From: Oceanobacillus saliphilus
GTDB lineage: Bacteria; Bacillota; Bacilli; Bacillales; Amphibacillaceae
Reading direction: 5' to 3'
Length of the DNA: 64,000 nucleotides
Assembly: GCF_023522835.1 (NCBI RefSeq)
Contig: NZ_JALCZU010000002.1
Span: 592,050 to 656,049, forward strand
Shown here: piece after piece, positions 45,245-54,029 of the stretch
Layout: every line of letters begins with the position of its first letter
How positions within the stretch are numbered: position 1 is the first letter of the stretch
Program-made: the position numbers and the translations under genes
Notes under the pieces: generated by a model
What the model was told of the DNA's origin: nothing
Seen by the model: only the letters and a program-made list of their open reading frames with translations
Databases searched by the model: none

Positions 45245-45277
45245 AATGGAAAAGCACTCGATGAGTGCTTTTCCATT
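45245..45277. terminator. bidirectional terminator yhdB/rsgI
   Basis: TGGAAAAGCACTC - gat - GAGTGCTTTTCCA flanked by AAAAAA on the left; it mostly serves rsgI on the minus strand. Confidence 0.85.
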
Positions 45278-46517
45278 ACTTATTTGCATTTCCGTTTCCA
45301 TTATTTTTACCACGGTCCTGGTCGTTGCCATTACCGCGGTTCTCATTATTTCCTCTATTGTTATCCTTATTTAGGCTATTATCATTGTTTTTATGGGCAT
45401 TGCTGTTTTGTTGATTGTTCTCATCAGGTTTGTTATTGCCGTTATTCTGCTTGCTTTTTGCAGGTTTATCCTTCGCTTTTTCATTCGTAACGTTTTTATT
45501 TTCTTTACTTACATTGTTAGGATTACTTCCTTTATTTTGCTTATCTTTACCCTCATTATCCCCTGAAGTCTTGCCATTAGAATTATTCTCACTGTTTTTA
45601 TTTTTTAACTCACTTGGATGATGTACGTCCTTATTCTTTTTGTCATTGTCAGCATTAGACTTACTTACATCGGTTTCGGATTGGGGCTTTTCATCTGTAT
45701 CCTTTACTACAGGTGTAATATTGAATTTCTCAACATCATTCAATTCGGAAGAGTTATTATCGTCCTCTTCATTTTCGTTATTATAAAAAGAATTAATAAT
45801 TGCTTTATCATTTGAATCCAGTGAATTTCCTAGAGAAGAACCGATTTCTTCAGCCAATATTTTTGAAGCCATCACTTCATTCATGGATGTATCTATCTCT
45901 TTTGCTTGTTCTCTAATATTCGTCGGTACAATCAACGTAGCAATTTCCCAATCAGACATATCCGAAAAATAGGACTCCAGATTTTTTGGAACTGGCCTGA
46001 TCTCCTCGTGAGATTCCTCCACAAAACTGATACCGACAATCATGTTTTTCTCATCATTGATCAATCCAAAAAGTTCACTTTTATTAATGATTATACCAAT
46101 GACGTTTTGAATAGTTTCATTTTCGATATCGGTCAAGTCTTTCACAAGGGCAGATGCATCCTCATTCAAGGCACGTACATGCTGGACATTGAAATCTTTA
46201 TCTACTTCCATTTCAATACTTGGATTAATATCAACAGTAACATATGCGTACGTTTCGTTTTTACCTGTCAAAAAATAGATAGGCAATACTAATAATAATA
46301 CAATACAAGCCATTGAAAGTGCTTTGAGCGGCATGTTCGACCTTTTCAAAGGAAATAGCATTGCAGTTTTCTTTTTCTCTTTCATCAACGGTTCATAGGA
46401 AACTTCCTCTCCTACGGTTGCATTTTCACCAAGTACAACAGCTTTTTCAAATAAACCGTCCTTGGTCATCATAATTGTGTATTCACTATGGCGTTCCAAC
46501 ACAATTCCTCTTTTCAT
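45276..46517 (-). CDS. rsgI: anti-sigma-I factor RsgI
   Basis: 413 residues. N-terminal RsgI_N domain (about 1-55, KRGIVLERHSEYTIMMTKDG), one membrane helix (about 68-86), an extracytoplasmic domain starting YAYVTVDINPSIEMEVD, and a long C-terminal tail (from about residue 245) of Asn, Lys, Asp and Gly. The tail is low-complexity and hydrophilic, with no carbohydrate-binding module as in clostridial RsgI proteins. It overlaps sigI by 4 bases. It should hold SigI inactive at the membrane until heat or wall stress. Confidence 0.9.
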   Translation of the reverse strand: MKRGIVLERHSEYTIMMTKDGLFEKAVVLGENATVGEEVSYEPLMKEKKKTAMLFPLKRSNMPLKALSMACIVLLLVLPIYFLTGKNETYAYVTVDINPSIEMEVDKDFNVQHVRALNEDASALVKDLTDIENETIQNVIGIIINKSELFGLINDEKNMIVGISFVEESHEEIRPVPKNLESYFSDMSDWEIATLIVPTNIREQAKEIDTSMNEVMASKILAEEIGSSLGNSLDSNDKAIINSFYNNENEEDDNNSSELNDVEKFNITPVVKDTDEKPQSETDVSKSNADNDKKNKDVHHPSELKNKNSENNSNGKTSGDNEGKDKQNKGSNPNNVSKENKNVTNEKAKDKPAKSKQNNGNNKPDENNQQNSNAHKNNDNSLNKDNNRGNNENRGNGNDQDRGKNNGNGNANK

Positions 46518-47245
46518 TGCCCCACTCCCTTAAGATAATCCTTAAGATAGATATAGTCTTCACTGAGTACAATAAAAATCGCTAATATAAATTTACGATT
46601 CCTTTCCAGTGTTTTCTTACTTACATCTACTTTATTTACTAATTCTTTGATGGGAAGCTTTTTCTTTGAATGAACAAACTCCCTTAATTCCTTGTCCTGA
46701 AAAAGAATTCTTGCTGTTTTCACGGCGGATTCCCTTGCATCCCTATGCTTTGGTGAGGCTTCCGTCAGATCAACTAGTGTTAGCTTATACTCCTTCAGCT
46801 TTTCTTTAAAATCCATTATTTCTTCCCTGCGATGTATTGCATCCTGCTCCTGATTGTATTTCTCTTTTACCGCTACCAATTCCATTGGATTTTCCATCTG
46901 TTCAGCATCATAGGTTTCGTCCAGTGATAATGGAGTAGGTCTTTTCTGATTATACCTAATATAATCGATAACCTTTCGTTTAACTACGAGTTTGGCGAAT
47001 GAGAGAAAAGAACTTCCTTTTTCAGAGGAATACGAAAAAATCGCTTCATTAAATGCTGACAAACCGATACTAAATTCATCATCCCTCTTTGGGTCGATGT
47101 ATCGTTTGCATACTTCTGAAACACTTTTTGCGATAAATGGCTGATAGGTACGTAATAAGTAATTTTGCATAGCTTTGTCCCCTTGTTGAATGGATGCCAC
47201 CATTTCCTCAAGAGGTTTGTCTTTGACCTGGCTCGGCATCAACAA
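46514..47245 (-). CDS. sigI: RNA polymerase sigma factor SigI
   Basis: 243 residues. Sigma-70 region 2 is recognisable (AKSVSEVCKRYIDPKRDDEF, SIGLSAFNEAI, FLSFAKLVVKRKVIDYIRYN), with a C-terminal helix-turn-helix (KLPIKELVNKVDVSKKTLER). SigI controls heat and cell-envelope stress genes. The TTG start was chosen: GGGAGG lies 8 bases upstream and the resulting length is close to the B. subtilis protein; a longer frame starting 24 codons earlier has no ribosome-binding site. Coupled to rsgI by ATGA overlap. Confidence 0.9.
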   Translation of the reverse strand: MLMPSQVKDKPLEEMVASIQQGDKAMQNYLLRTYQPFIAKSVSEVCKRYIDPKRDDEFSIGLSAFNEAIFSYSSEKGSSFLSFAKLVVKRKVIDYIRYNQKRPTPLSLDETYDAEQMENPMELVAVKEKYNQEQDAIHRREEIMDFKEKLKEYKLTLVDLTEASPKHRDARESAVKTARILFQDKELREFVHSKKKLPIKELVNKVDVSKKTLERNRKFILAIFIVLSEDYIYLKDYLKGVGQ

Positions 47246-47648
47246 TGGGAAGACCTCCCATGCACTATAAAATACGTATCTCTTCTCTTCTTTTTGGGTG
47301 TTGCATTTATTAGACAATACGATTTGTTTATCATTTTTCTATTATCGTTCATATGATGTTCCCACCATTTTCATTTTATATTTATATCGACAATCATTTC
47401 CAGTATGTTTAATGGTAACTTATCGATGGAACAGTTGCTATCTCAATTAGATTACAATTCGTTTAAAATACGGTAACCAATCTATATTTAAAGCTATGCT
47501 AATTTTTAAAGTTTTTAGTCGAAACCTCGGTTTTACTTTGCAGGTAGGTAAGTTTATTCGTCAACTTTCGCAGACTTGGTAAAATTAAGTGAGGTGAAGA
47601 TACTCTGCTTTTTTTGATTATAGATTAACTGTTAGGCTTTCAGCGGAT
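47246..47648. other. gene-free region upstream of sigI
   Basis: It should contain the sigI promoter. I looked for the sigma-I pattern (ACCCC, then CGAA about 16 bases later) and saw only AACACCC...CGTA, which is not convincing. No coding sequence was found. Confidence 0.35.
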
Positions 47649-47712
47649 TTGATATAATGTGACGTAACTTACATTTATGCTAGATTTGTGAGGATTGCTA
47701 ATGAAAAAAATT

Positions 47713-47760
47713 ACTTCGGCAACCGCAGCCCGTATACACTTCGCTTTCCACGGGCGGCTG
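47713..47760 (+). repeat. truncated subtype-A core
   Basis: Only the left part is present: CTTCGGCAACCGCAGCCCG, TATACACTTCGCTTTCCACG, GGCGGCTG, then an abrupt junction to unrelated sequence. Its left 48 bases match the core at 4855 and its left flank closely. Confidence 0.75.
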
Positions 47761-47935
47761 ATTTGGGAGTTCTTTCAATAAGGACAATCCCAGCAAGAAC
47801 GATCGGGAGCATTGGATTAAGTTTGATTACATCCAGCATTTTATAACATGTTACAAAGATTGGTAATCAATAATTTCACCAGTACTTAATTGCCTAGGCG
47901 GATGCGCAGTATTAGATGTCAGCAATCTTCTACCA

Positions 47936-48055
47936 GCTCTGGGGAATACACGGAGACTTCTGCGGGAGGAAAGGCATCAGTGAGACAGCGCAGCGCTTTA
48001 GCGCAAGTTGGCTCACCAGCCGCCCGCGAAAATGGCGTAGTGTATTCCCCAGAGC
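47936..48055 (-). repeat. subtype-B hairpin repeat core
   Basis: 120 bp with perfect 16-base arms GCTCTGGGGAATACAC and GTGTATTCCCCAGAGC. Compared with the copy at 30454, an A-T pair in the arm is replaced by G-C on both sides. Confidence 0.82.
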
Positions 48056-48399
48056 GGTAGCCGAAGCTACTTATCCCGCATCACAGCTTATATCAAATCA
48101 ATTGTAATTAATTAAGTTATGTCGGAGTTCAGATAAACTGTGAGGCTTATAAAGCAACATAAATTACGAAAACAGCCTTACTTTTTTCACGTTACCAAGG
48201 CGAATATTAGTGGCTTTATAAGTTTAATCTAGTTAAATGTTTGAACTCATTTTATTAGTGCAAAAGTTGAGTTTATACTTAATTACCTGCTAAAAAACAT
48301 GTCTTAAGTATCGCTATAACTTCAATTCCTAATGTGGCTGGCTGTACGTCCCCAGCTGATTGATGGTTCACTTTATGTATTACTTGCATATTATAGAAA

Positions 48400-48456
48400 C
48401 TTGGTTGTCACCAAGTCTTTGGGTGACAGCCTTCGTTGCACTGATGCAGATAGAAA
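48400..48456 (+). repeat. short hairpin repeat, family D copy 3
   Basis: GGTTGTCACCAAGTCTTTGG, GTGACAGCC, then TTCGTTGCACTGATGCAGAT and AGAAAAAG. The GTCACC/GGTGAC arms form a hairpin. Confidence 0.6.
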
Positions 48457-48470
48457 AAGTTTTCCTCCGC

Positions 48471-48509
48471 CAAAAAAATGCCTGCCTTTCCTTCAAAAGG
48501 GAGGCATCT
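48471..48509 (-). terminator. terminator after the PRC-barrel gene
   Basis: Minus strand: ATGCCTCCCTTT - tgaagg - AAAGGCAGGCATTTTTTT, directly after the stop codon. Confidence 0.9.
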
Positions 48510-48515
48510 CCAATA

Positions 48516-49250
48516 TTAAAGACTTGCTATAATATCATTCTTATTCGTAAATGGTTTATTACCAGCAATACCTGTTACCGAGTCATTAATATATAAATCC
48601 TTCTCAAACCAATCAACCGTTTGTATTTGGTCTGTTCGATAAATATATAATTCGTCTTCGGTCAAATTTTCACTGCTCTTTACGACAATATATTTAATTA
48701 CCCACTGTTCCGTGTCGTATATCATATCTACCATCTTACCGATTTTTCCGTCTTTTGCATGGACTTTAAAACCAATCGTTTCATCTTCGCTCCGAAGATT
48801 GCTACCATTTCTGCCATCTTTCGCTTTACGCTGCATATGTGGCTCTTGGGGCACCTTATTATCCTTACCCTGACTACGCTGTTCAAATGTTCCAAGCGCA
48901 CGACCATCGGGTCCTAATAATGCGTTATCCTTGTATGTATTCCAGCCAAAGTAGTCCATCAATGTACCTTCTTGATCAGATGAAAGATCTTCATTCTCTG
49001 GGACGGGTGGACTGTTACGAATGGCATCTTTATCATATTCCACGTCCACTAGCTCATCCTGTTCATTTATATTCGTAAATGAACTGGGTGGAAGTAATAC
49101 CTTTCTTCCAAGTAGCCATTTCCTAGTATCGACAATGGCATAGCGAATCTCCCAGTCTTTATCATCGATATATAAATCTTTTATTTTCCCCATTTCACCA
49201 TCTGTTGCCTGAATATTAAATTTTTTAATTCGCGAAGTATAATTGTACAT
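48516..49250 (-). CDS. protein with two PRC-barrel domains
   Basis: 244 residues. Two PRC-barrel-like domains: residues about 1-75 (FNIQATDGEMGKIKDLYIDD, WEIRYAIVDTRKWLLG) and about 155-235 (IGFKVHAKDGKIGKMVDMIYD, WVIKYIVVKS), linked by a hydrophilic segment. It is soluble with no signal peptide. PRC barrels bind proteins or RNA in photosynthetic reaction centres and RimM; the role of these stand-alone bacillar proteins is unknown. Its ribosome-binding site lies inside the hairpin described at 49257. Confidence 0.85.
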   Translation of the reverse strand: MYNYTSRIKKFNIQATDGEMGKIKDLYIDDKDWEIRYAIVDTRKWLLGRKVLLPPSSFTNINEQDELVDVEYDKDAIRNSPPVPENEDLSSDQEGTLMDYFGWNTYKDNALLGPDGRALGTFEQRSQGKDNKVPQEPHMQRKAKDGRNGSNLRSEDETIGFKVHAKDGKIGKMVDMIYDTEQWVIKYIVVKSSENLTEDELYIYRTDQIQTVDWFEKDLYINDSVTGIAGNKPFTNKNDIIASL

Positions 49251-49256
49251 ATAAAA

Positions 49257-49301
49257 CGCCTCCGATAAGGATTTATTACTATATACCCTATTACCGAGGC
49301 G
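49257..49301 (-). promoter_or_regulatory. terminator-like hairpin that contains the PRC gene ribosome-binding site
   Basis: Minus strand: arms CGCCTC and GAGGCG close a loop that also allows AGG/CCT pairing, followed by TTTTAT. The 3' arm TCGGAGGCG holds the GGAGG of the PRC-barrel gene, 9 bases before its ATG. So one structure could end the upstream protease transcript and hide the next gene's ribosome-binding site. Confidence 0.55.
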
Positions 49302-49311
49302 CTAAACCAGT

Positions 49312-50136
49312 TTATTTCTCATATGTTGTATAGTCATAAAAATAATCGATTGGTACAAAAAGACCAACTTTACCATATTGATCATGTTCCAATGTTGCGA
49401 ATATGATTCCCAGCACTTCCCCGTCCTGATTAATAACCGGACTTCCGCTGTTTCCTCTATAAACAGGTGCTTCTATCATGAGCACCTCTTCATTCCAGCT
49501 TCGTAATTGCGTATATCCCAGAATATTCCCTTCATTAGCTATGCCGTTAAACCTTAAAGGATTACCTATAAATCGTATAGGCTCATTCGCTTCAAAAACG
49601 GTTTGATCTGCCAATGTCAAGTAAGGCAGATTATCTCCCTCAACATGCAGCACTGCCAAATCAATCTCCGGATAGATTTGGGCAACTTCTGCTGTAAAAA
49701 GTCCTTCTTCCGGAAATGCAACCGTGACACTGTCTTCTCCAGCAATGACGTGATGGTTTGTTAAAATAATACCATTTTCTGAAATGGAAAATCCGGTGCC
49801 CTTGCTATCACCAGTTTCAACGACAACAACGGCCTGTTTATAAGATTGGATGTCTTCATCAGTTGATAATCTTGCAGAAGTGATTAGAAAATCAATTGCA
49901 GGGATAGAAAATGTCTGTGGTATTAAAGCAAATACATTAAAAGCCAAAGCTAAAGCAATTAGCCAAAACGCCCATTTTGGAAATGGACGCTTTGGTTTGG
50001 GTTCCTCATCTGAATTGGCTCGTTCAAGCGCCTTTCTGCGTTCTTCCTGAACCAATTCATATAATTCTTCGTCGTCAATTTCTTCATATAAATCTTCATC
50101 TATTATATCGTGCGAATGTTTATCCTTGGAATCCAT
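49312..50136 (-). CDS. membrane-anchored trypsin-like (HtrA-type) serine protease
   Basis: 274 residues. Acidic cytoplasmic N-terminus, one membrane helix (about 55-73), then a trypsin fold with the catalytic triad H129 (TNHHVI), D159 (EIDLAVL) and S230 (GNSGSP). The C-terminal PDZ domain of typical HtrA/DegP proteins is missing. Probably a surface quality-control or regulatory protease facing outside; the substrate is unknown. It lies between the PRC-barrel gene and bmrD on the same strand. Confidence 0.85.
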   Translation of the reverse strand: MDSKDKHSHDIIDEDLYEEIDDEELYELVQEERRKALERANSDEEPKPKRPFPKWAFWLIALALAFNVFALIPQTFSIPAIDFLITSARLSTDEDIQSYKQAVVVVETGDSKGTGFSISENGIILTNHHVIAGEDSVTVAFPEEGLFTAEVAQIYPEIDLAVLHVEGDNLPYLTLADQTVFEANEPIRFIGNPLRFNGIANEGNILGYTQLRSWNEEVLMIEAPVYRGNSGSPVINQDGEVLGIIFATLEHDQYGKVGLFVPIDYFYDYTTYEK

Positions 50137-50181
50137 AGGTCACCCCGTACACTCATTATTACGCTTTAATGGTTATCAAAC

Positions 50182-52212
50182 CTATACAACAGCCTTAACC
50201 TTCCCTTGCTGCATTTGATACATTTGATAATATAATCCTCTCTCTTTAATTAGTTTATCATGATTCCCTTGTTCTTTGATAGTGCCACGGTCAAGAACAA
50301 AAATCATATCGGCCTGCTGTATCGTTGATAGACGATGAGCGATTACAAGGGTTGTTCTTCCTTCTTTGAGAACTTCCAATGCTTCTTGTATGATATTCTC
50401 GGTTTCCGTATCAATATTTGCTGTTGCTTCATCAAGTATTAGGATTGCCGGATCGAAAGCTAATGCACGAGCAAAAGAAATCAGTTGTCGCTCACCGAGG
50501 GAGAATGTTGCTCCACCTTCTGTAACCACTTCATCATAGGAATTTGGAAGCTTTTCAATAAACCCATCTGCACCAACTGCTTTTAACGCGCTTATCGCAG
50601 CTTTCCTTGTTATCTTCCCATCATTCATCGTAACATTGGAAAGAATCGTTCCCGAAAACAAAAATGGATCTTGAAGAACGATTCCCATATGACTTCGCAC
50701 CTGCTGTCGGGACCATTCTTTCGTATGATGACCGTCTATCAATATGGTACCTTTCTGTGCATCATAAAAACGAAACAATAAATTCATAATGGAACTTTTG
50801 CCAGATCCCGTATGACCAACAAATGCTGCAGTCTGCCCTTCCTTTATATGAAAGGAAATGTCTTTGAGGACATAGTCTTCATCATTATAAGCAAAGGATA
50901 CATGATCAAATACAACTTCCCCACGGTATTTAGTAACTTTTTCGTTATTGACATTTTCCCCGTCACGATCCAGCAATTCAAATACGCGACCACCTGCCAC
51001 TCGCGCCTGTTCAAGCAATGGGAGCTGGTTTACGATGTCCGTTACAGGTTCAAAGAGTCTTGTAATATAATCGACAATTGCATAAAGCATTCCGATGGAT
51101 ATTACGCTTGCAAGACCAATTGAAGAAGAGCCAAAGTACCAGATAAAACCAACAAAAGTCAGGTTTCTGATTACTGTTACAAGGTTATACGATGTAAGCG
51201 CACTTAATTGAATCAGCTTTTTTTGATACGTAAAATTACGTTCATTCAAAACTTCGAATTCTTCCTTTGTTTTCTGTTGGCGATTAAATGCCTGAATCAC
51301 CGGCATCCCCTGGATAGATTCATTTATATTCCCGTTTATTTGACTGATCGTAGCACGAATGACTTTATTGTACTTTGTTCCAAAATACTTATAGGCCTTC
51401 ATCCAAGCAAACAACAATGGAATAATCAATAAACAGAGAGCAGCAAGCTTGGCATCCAATATAAACAGGGCAACAAAAATCCCTCCCATATATACGATAC
51501 TTGTTACAATAATGGACAATACCCGCTCATACAAATCCCGAATAGCCTCCGTATCATTCGTAATTCTGGAGACAATTGTACCTGCCGGCTGATCAACAAA
51601 ATAGTTGATTGGGATTCTCTGTGTATGGGCAAATAAATCATTTCGCATCTTCTTGACAATCTGATTTGCTGACTTTTGCAGAAGAAAAGTCTTAAAAAAT
51701 TGAAAGAAACCCGCTATTAAAAGCAACACCATATATAGTACCAATAACAAAATAATTGGTCCCTGCTCCGGCTGGAAGAAAGGGTATACGTCGCTCAACG
51801 ACAGTTTTTCCGCTTCATAAATTTCTGTGCCTGCAGATGTCGTAACAGTTACCTCATTCTCATCAGCAGTTCTCTCACCCTCAAGTGGTGTCCTCTCGTC
51901 AATAACATAATACGTTGTGCCTATTTGAAGCAATGTCATCGTCTCAGCGATTGCTTCGTCAGGGTCTGTAAGGCGATCCGCCCGCTTATAAAAACGGTTG
52001 TGATATACCACCGTTTGATTATCATGGTTGTGCGCAACTTCATGCCAATACCCTTCTACTCCAAGGATATGATCATCAATAACTTTCTTGGCAATGAATG
52101 GTCCTGCCAGTTCTAGGGAAACAGCTATCATTAAACAGAATAAACCAATCAAGATTCCTTTCTTATACTGTAAAGCATATTGAAATAATCTCTTTTCAGT
52201 TGAAGACTGCAT
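50182..52212 (-). CDS. bmrD: heterodimeric multidrug ABC exporter subunit BmrD (YheH)
   Basis: 676 residues. Six-helix exporter domain plus ATPase domain. The extracellular insertion between helices 1 and 2 (about residues 45-150) is the hallmark of BmrD. Walker A GHTGSGKSS is near 465, and the catalytic Glu is present (ILILDEAT). The signature motif is degenerate (FSLGERQ), as in other BmrD-type subunits. It starts at the TAATG overlap with bmrC. The two subunits form an asymmetric drug pump with one consensus and one degenerate ATP site. Confidence 0.92.
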   Translation of the reverse strand: MQSSTEKRLFQYALQYKKGILIGLFCLMIAVSLELAGPFIAKKVIDDHILGVEGYWHEVAHNHDNQTVVYHNRFYKRADRLTDPDEAIAETMTLLQIGTTYYVIDERTPLEGERTADENEVTVTTSAGTEIYEAEKLSLSDVYPFFQPEQGPIILLLVLYMVLLLIAGFFQFFKTFLLQKSANQIVKKMRNDLFAHTQRIPINYFVDQPAGTIVSRITNDTEAIRDLYERVLSIIVTSIVYMGGIFVALFILDAKLAALCLLIIPLLFAWMKAYKYFGTKYNKVIRATISQINGNINESIQGMPVIQAFNRQQKTKEEFEVLNERNFTYQKKLIQLSALTSYNLVTVIRNLTFVGFIWYFGSSSIGLASVISIGMLYAIVDYITRLFEPVTDIVNQLPLLEQARVAGGRVFELLDRDGENVNNEKVTKYRGEVVFDHVSFAYNDEDYVLKDISFHIKEGQTAAFVGHTGSGKSSIMNLLFRFYDAQKGTILIDGHHTKEWSRQQVRSHMGIVLQDPFLFSGTILSNVTMNDGKITRKAAISALKAVGADGFIEKLPNSYDEVVTEGGATFSLGERQLISFARALAFDPAILILDEATANIDTETENIIQEALEVLKEGRTTLVIAHRLSTIQQADMIFVLDRGTIKEQGNHDKLIKERGLYYQMYQMQQGKVKAVV

Positions 52213-53969
52213 TATGTTGACACCTCCCCATCCTCTAATTGCTGCTGTTGATACTGTTCTTTATACCAGCCATTCAGCTTCATTAATTGTTCGTGTGTTC
52301 CTTCCTCTACTATCTTACCGTCCTCCAGAACAATGATCTGATCTGCATGGGTAACGGCAGACATACGATGTGCTGCAATAAAGGTTGTTTTATTTTGTCT
52401 TGCTCTTCTTAGATGTTCTATGATTTTCGCTTCGGTTTTTCCATCAACAGCAGACATGGAATCATCCAGAATCAGAATTTCCGGGTCTTTTATAAATGCT
52501 CTTGCCAATGCAACACGTTGTTTCTGGCCTCCCGATAATGTAATGCCACTCTCCCCAACTTGCGTATCCAGCCCATTCGGAAGCTGCTTCATATCATGAA
52601 GAAAATAGGCCTGGTCCATCACCCGGACGATCTCCTCATCCGTTGCATCCGGCTTCCCAAATTGGATATTTTCTCGGATTGATTTTGAAAACATCATTTG
52701 ATCCTGTGGAACATAACCAATCCAGCTTCTAACTTGTTCTAAACTAATATCTTTTAAATCCGTATCGGAAATTCTAATTGTACCTTCCATCCCCGGAAAT
52801 TGCCTTAGCAACAATTTAAAAAGCGTTGTTTTTCCTGCACCAGTCTTTCCTACAACACCAATTGTTTGACCCTTTTGAACATGAAAGGTTATATTTTCTA
52901 ATTGCCTTCTTTCTACAGATGGATAGGAAAAAGATACATTGTCAAATACAATTGAATGGACTGATGGAACCACTTTTGGCTGTCTCGGATTTTGTACATC
53001 TGCTTCATAGGATAACGTATCATTCACTCTATCCAATGAAGCATTCCCACGTTGCATGATGTTAATAAGTTCTCCAACAGCAAACATCGGCCAAATGAGC
53101 ATTCCAAGATAGACATTGAATGTTACAAGATCTCCTAAAGTCATCGCACTTTCAAATACTAAAAAGGCACCATAGCCTAATCCAATCGTATAGGAGAACC
53201 CGACAAGTATTTTCATCGTCGGTTCAAATAAGGCATCAATCTTGGCTACTTCGATATTTTTCCGGTATACATTTTCAGTCATCGCCTGGAATCTGTCTGC
53301 ATCCTGTCTTTCCTGTACAAAAGCACGTATGACCCGCACCCCTCTGATTGATTCCAGTACTTCATTATTCATATTCCCAAATGCTGCCTGGGCCGCTGTA
53401 AATCTGAAATGAATCGCCGAACCATATTTATTCATGACAATAGCCATGATTGGCAATGGAATTAAAGCAGCGAAAGTTAGTTCCCAACTAATCGTAAATC
53501 CCATTACGGCTACAATCATGAGCATAAAAATACTCGAGTCCACAAGGGTAAGCACCCCAAAACCAGCAGTCTGACTAATAGCTTTTAAGTCATTTGTTGA
53601 CCGGGCCATTAAATCCCCTGTACGAAATTTCCCGTAAAATGTCGGTGTCATTTTTAAAAAGTGTGACATCAAACGACTTCGCATCCATTTTTCAATAATG
53701 ACGGCCCCCCCAAATAATGTATAATCCCAAAGGTATGATATCGCATAATGTACAATCGTAAGTACAAGATAACCTAATAGGAGTGCTGTCAAAAGCTGAG
53801 TCGTTAAAGAATCAAACTGTATATAATCGATTGTCAAACCGATGAGTTTCGGTGGAATAAGCCCGATGGCACTCGCAATAATTAAAGAAATAATTGCAAA
53901 TAGATACCTTTTCCAATAGTACTTAAAAAACCAATCCAGCTTTTTAAAAACCTGAAACATTTCTCTCAC
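52212..53969 (-). CDS. bmrC: heterodimeric multidrug ABC exporter subunit BmrC (YheI)
   Basis: 585 residues, the length of B. subtilis BmrC. Exporter membrane domain, Walker A GKTGAGKTT near residue 371 and canonical signature LSGGQKQR. Aspartate replaces the catalytic glutamate in Walker B (ILILDDSMSAVD), giving the non-hydrolysing site. Exports varied drugs in B. subtilis, where expression is induced by translation inhibitors through a leader peptide. A leader ORF and terminator lie upstream here too. The ribosome-binding site GAGGGTGAGAG precedes the ATG. Confidence 0.92.
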   Translation of the reverse strand: MREMFQVFKKLDWFFKYYWKRYLFAIISLIIASAIGLIPPKLIGLTIDYIQFDSLTTQLLTALLLGYLVLTIVHYAISYLWDYTLFGGAVIIEKWMRSRLMSHFLKMTPTFYGKFRTGDLMARSTNDLKAISQTAGFGVLTLVDSSIFMLMIVAVMGFTISWELTFAALIPLPIMAIVMNKYGSAIHFRFTAAQAAFGNMNNEVLESIRGVRVIRAFVQERQDADRFQAMTENVYRKNIEVAKIDALFEPTMKILVGFSYTIGLGYGAFLVFESAMTLGDLVTFNVYLGMLIWPMFAVGELINIMQRGNASLDRVNDTLSYEADVQNPRQPKVVPSVHSIVFDNVSFSYPSVERRQLENITFHVQKGQTIGVVGKTGAGKTTLFKLLLRQFPGMEGTIRISDTDLKDISLEQVRSWIGYVPQDQMMFSKSIRENIQFGKPDATDEEIVRVMDQAYFLHDMKQLPNGLDTQVGESGITLSGGQKQRVALARAFIKDPEILILDDSMSAVDGKTEAKIIEHLRRARQNKTTFIAAHRMSAVTHADQIIVLEDGKIVEEGTHEQLMKLNGWYKEQYQQQQLEDGEVST

Positions 53970-54029
53970 CCTCTAATCTTTCTGTAGTTTAGGCAGTTTT
54001 GTAAAAGTGGTAGTTAGACAAAACACCTG

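Larger units (their letters stand above)
47649..48175. repeat. composite dispersed repeat, locus IV
   Basis: Left arm TTGATATAATGTGACGTAACTTAC...TTACTTCGGC, a truncated subtype-A core, spacer, a full subtype-B core in opposite orientation, and right arm GCCGAAGCTACTTATC...CTTATATCAAATC. Parts of the spacer resemble that of locus I (AGCATTTTATAACA; AGCAATCTTCTACCAGC). Confidence 0.65.

Noticed and set aside
47246-47420. Autoregulatory sigma-I promoter before sigI
   Set aside because: Only a weak AACACCC with CGTA was found, not the expected ACCCC and CGAA pair at proper spacing.
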